DNA from: Anaerolineae bacterium
Lineage (GTDB): Bacteria; Chloroflexota; Anaerolineae; 4572-78; J111
DNA length: 6,918 nucleotides
Direction of reading: 5' to 3'
NCBI GenBank assembly: GCA_020433785.1
Contig: JAGRCC010000067.1
Coordinates: forward strand, 1 to 6,918
In this document: in pieces, positions 4,713 through 6,918 of the stretch
Position numbering within the stretch: the stretch's first letter is position 1
How the letters are laid out: each line of letters begins with the position of its first letter
Program-made: the position numbers and the translations under genes
Notes under the pieces: generated by a model
The model's input: only the letters and a program-made list of their open reading frames with translations
Databases searched by the model: none
What the model was told of the DNA's origin: nothing

Positions 4713-6539
4713 TTAGTTAACTCTTTCTTTAACGTATGCTTCAAGAATGTCTCGTTCTTCAAAATCATTAAAACCATCGACCCCAATACCGCATTCAAAA
4801 CCAGATGCGACATCGCGCACATCTTCGGTGAACCGCTTCAGGGACGATACTTTACCTTCATGCAGGACGTTACCGTTGCGCCGAACCCGAATAAACGAAT
4901 TACGGGTGATACGACCGTCGAGCACATAGCAGCCGGCGATATTGCCTCGCTTTGGAATTTTGAAAACCGCCCGAACTTCGGCTTGCCCAATGGTTTTATC
5001 AGCATACTCAGGCTCAAGCATCCCCTTCAGGGCTTTCTCGATATCTTCAATTAGCTTGTAGATAATTTCATACAGGCGAATGTCCACCCCTTCGGCTTCG
5101 GCCAAACGTTCGGCGGCCGGATCGACGCCAACATGGAAGCCTACCACAATGGCCTGTGAAGCGACAGCCAAATTCACGTCCGACTCGGAAATGCCGCCGG
5201 TACCTTCCAATAGAATTTTAACTTTCAGGTTATTGGCGGCTAAATCCTTCAGTGAGTTGACAATTGGCTCCAGAGACCCCTGTACATCGGCCTTGACAAT
5301 GAGCCGTAAGGTTTGATCGCCGGTTTCACTGCGCTGTCGGAAGAACTCTTCCAAAGACACCGGCCGGCGCTCTATACTTTGTCGGGTTCTTTCATTAGCA
5401 TCAACGCGCTCCTGAACGATCGCCCGTGCCGCTTTTTCGTTAGCTACGACTTCAAAAAAGTCGCCCGCTTCCGGCACCTCAGACAAACCCATCACCGAAG
5501 TCGGGACTGATAAGCCCGCTTCTTTGATTTTCTTGCCTTTGTCATTAAACATCGCTCTGATCCGGCCGTATTGCGAACCCACGACGATAAAGTCGCCAGC
5601 TTTGAGCCGACCATTCTGAACCAACAACGTGGCGATAACGCCGCGTCGTTTATCGAGGCGGCCTTCAATGACAACACCTTGAGCCGGTCGATTCGGATTG
5701 GCCTTTAAATCTGACACTTCCGTGATCAACAGAATATTTTCCAACAAATCATCGATACCTTGATTTTTCAAGGCCGAGACCGGCACACACACGGTATCGC
5801 CGCCCCATTCTTCAACCAACAATCCGATTTCGGCCAACTCTTGCTTGACGCGATCGGGGTTGGCGTTATTCTTGTCAACCTTATTAAGAGCGACTAAAAT
5901 TGGTACTTGAGCGGCTCGAGCGTGTTCAACCGCCTCACGGGTTTGCGGCATCACGCCATCATCAGCGGCCACAACCAGAATGGCCAGATCGGTCACTTGC
6001 GTACCACGCGCCCGCATCGCGGTAAAAGCGGCGTGACCGGGCGTATCCAAAAAAGTAATAGGACGATCATCCAAAAACACCTGATACGCCCCAATATGCT
6101 GGGTGATCCCCCCTGACTCGCCCTTAACCACCTGCGTATGTCTAATGGCATCAAGTAGCGTTGTCTTGCCATGATCAACGTGCCCCAATACGGTGACAAC
6201 GGGTGGTCGAGTTTGCAGGTCGGCCGGGTCTTCTTGAGCAATTAAGCGGCGATGAATGGGAAGTTCGAGCTCCTCTTCCTGTTCCTCAGGTTCCTCGATG
6301 TGCGGCGGCACAACTTCAAACCCCATATCCTCCCCAATAATTGTGACCGTATCGAAATCGATTTGCTGATTGATATTAGCCATAATGCCGTTACCCATCA
6401 ACACCTTAATCACTTCGATGGGACTAATTGACATCTTATCAGCCAAATCTCTAACGGTAATCGTCTGGGGGACTTCGATAGTTCGGGATGAAGATTTTTT
6501 GATATCAGCCGTTTTTTCTTTTTCAACACTTACTGCCAT
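4713..6539 (-). CDS. infB: Translation initiation factor IF2
   Basis: GTPase that places initiator fMet-tRNA on the 30S subunit and promotes subunit joining. Numbering from ATG 6539 gives 608 aa, short for bacterial IF2 because the long N-terminal extension of proteobacterial forms is absent. Residues 21-75 are the IF2_N domain ([20 protein letters not shown]), followed by an acidic linker (81-91, [11 protein letters not shown]). The G domain has G1 GHVDHGKT (119-126), the GGITQHIGA switch (143-151), G3 DTPGH (165-169), G4 NKVD (219-222) and G5 SAL (255-257). Domain II, domain III (about 393-505) and the C-terminal fMet-tRNA-binding beta-barrel (about 515-608, [13 protein letters not shown]) follow. 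The longer frame from GTG 6548 is rejected because that GTG is part of the Shine-Dalgarno sequence. infB is the first gene of the operon. Confidence 0.97.
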   Translation of the reverse strand: MAVSVEKEKTADIKKSSSRTIEVPQTITVRDLADKMSISPIEVIKVLMGNGIMANINQQIDFDTVTIIGEDMGFEVVPPHIEEPEEQEEELELPIHRRLIAQEDPADLQTRPPVVTVLGHVDHGKTTLLDAIRHTQVVKGESGGITQHIGAYQVFLDDRPITFLDTPGHAAFTAMRARGTQVTDLAILVVAADDGVMPQTREAVEHARAAQVPILVALNKVDKNNANPDRVKQELAEIGLLVEEWGGDTVCVPVSALKNQGIDDLLENILLITEVSDLKANPNRPAQGVVIEGRLDKRRGVIATLLVQNGRLKAGDFIVVGSQYGRIRAMFNDKGKKIKEAGLSVPTSVMGLSEVPEAGDFFEVVANEKAARAIVQERVDANERTRQSIERRPVSLEEFFRQRSETGDQTLRLIVKADVQGSLEPIVNSLKDLAANNLKVKILLEGTGGISESDVNLAVASQAIVVGFHVGVDPAAERLAEAEGVDIRLYEIIYKLIEDIEKALKGMLEPEYADKTIGQAEVRAVFKIPKRGNIAGCYVLDGRITRNSFIRVRRNGNVLHEGKVSSLKRFTEDVRDVASGFECGIGVDGFNDFEERDILEAYVKERVN

Positions 6540-6544
6540 GATAA

Positions 6545-6551
6545 CCACCTC
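6545..6551 (-). promoter_or_regulatory. Shine-Dalgarno site that fixes the infB start
   Basis: On the minus strand GAGGTGG (6551-6545) lies 5 nt before the ATG at 6539. The alternative in-frame GTG (6548-6546) is inside this site and therefore cannot use it. This makes [10 protein letters not shown] the likely N terminus. Confidence 0.8.
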
Positions 6552-6918
6552 ACTTTACTTCGTTTTGTAGGGCTACACGAGCAAGCGTAACCTGGACAAC
6601 CAAAAATAGACGAATCGGATTGATACGCTTGACGTTGCAAATATAGTAGATATGTATTTTTACTGCCTTAGGTTAGCAGTAATTCATAATCAAGGGCAGG
6701 TAACCTTGAGGATAGCTAGCCGCTAAGCTTAGCCATTTGATTCGCCATAATCTCAAATGACGAATAGGTTTTTAGAGCCAGAGAGGGTCAACTAATGAGA
6801 GGAGATCAGAAAAGGAACTCTATTGCTTAGCGTCTCATAAAGTTTTACCCCATTGGTCTCTTATTTTATTATTCACTGTTTGCATTCCTTCATCAACAGC
6901 TTACAACCTTTAAAATTT
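6552..6918. other. Non-coding region upstream of infB (leader and promoter region)
   Basis: No reading frame of useful length is seen on either strand for about 365 bp, and stop codons are frequent in all frames. Visible structure includes an exact 8-bp inverted repeat CAAGCGTA (6582-6589) / TACGCTTG (6624-6631) that would form a stem in the infB leader mRNA. There is also TACTGC (6661-6666) / GCAGTA (6676-6681) with a 9-nt loop, and the 12-bp palindrome GCTAAGCTTAGC (6722-6733). AT-rich minus-strand -10-like hexamers (TATATT 6645-6640, TACATA 6656-6651) lack a convincing -35, so I do not name a promoter, although one for infB is expected here. No tRNA or known riboswitch is recognised. Confidence 0.6.

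Noticed and set aside
4641..5054. Plus-strand open frame of 137 codons antisense to infB and rbfA
   Set aside because: It lies wholly opposite strongly conserved IF2/RbfA coding sequence and its peptide shows no recognisable motif. A shadow frame explains it.
6540..6548. Extended infB start at GTG 6548 (adds three residues)
   Set aside because: The GTG is part of the GAGGTGG Shine-Dalgarno site that serves ATG 6539, and no separate ribosome site lies upstream of it.
6629..6656. Plus-strand TTGACG - 16 bp - TATGTA, promoter-like
   Set aside because: The match is moderate and no plus-strand gene follows in the window; the TTGACG overlaps the inverted repeat in the infB leader. It could be chance in AT-rich DNA.

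Overview
The window looks like a chromosomal segment of a Chloroflexota (Chloroflexi) bacterium, perhaps Anaerolineae-like. I base this on my recollection of the family: the IF2 is short, and its N-terminal block (residues 21-75, including [20 protein letters not shown]) has the form I associate with that phylum. Codon use and base composition look moderate and even across the core genes. The assignment is an inference; no rRNA or other phylogenetic marker is present.

Right part (about 2425-6539, minus strand): a tight translation/cofactor operon read right to left, infB - rbfA - truB - ribF, with gaps of only 6, 2 and 6 bp. It encodes translation initiation factor IF2, the 30S maturation factor RbfA, the tRNA U55 pseudouridine synthase TruB and the bifunctional riboflavin kinase/FAD synthetase RibF. 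infB has about 375 bp of non-coding DNA upstream, so nusA is not adjacent as it is in many bacteria. A strong hairpin with A/T tracts on both sides (2276-2319) ends this operon and also the convergent gene to its left.

Middle part (1150-2260): an AT-rich, 540-bp non-coding stretch rich in inverted repeats. It holds a perfect 14-bp palindrome, a 14-bp perfect stem-loop, a compound intrinsic terminator with competing upstream pairings (attenuator- or small-RNA-like), and a 27-codon fragment resembling the start of an excisionase-type helix-turn-helix protein. It is followed by a plus-strand gene with an excellent ribosome binding site, encoding an unrecognised 190-aa protein (predicted beta-sandwich plus a short C-terminal coiled coil).

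Left part (1-1149, minus strand): a 242-aa protein that appears to join a PD-(D/E)XK nuclease-like domain to a UvrD/PcrA-type C-terminal Tudor domain. After it, behind a near-consensus sigma-70 promoter, comes the 5' end of an FAD-binding subunit of a xanthine dehydrogenase/CO dehydrogenase family molybdo-flavoenzyme, cut by the window edge. The nuclease-Tudor fusion and the structured leader-like region are the two most interesting items. No mobile element, CRISPR array, tRNA or rRNA is visible.
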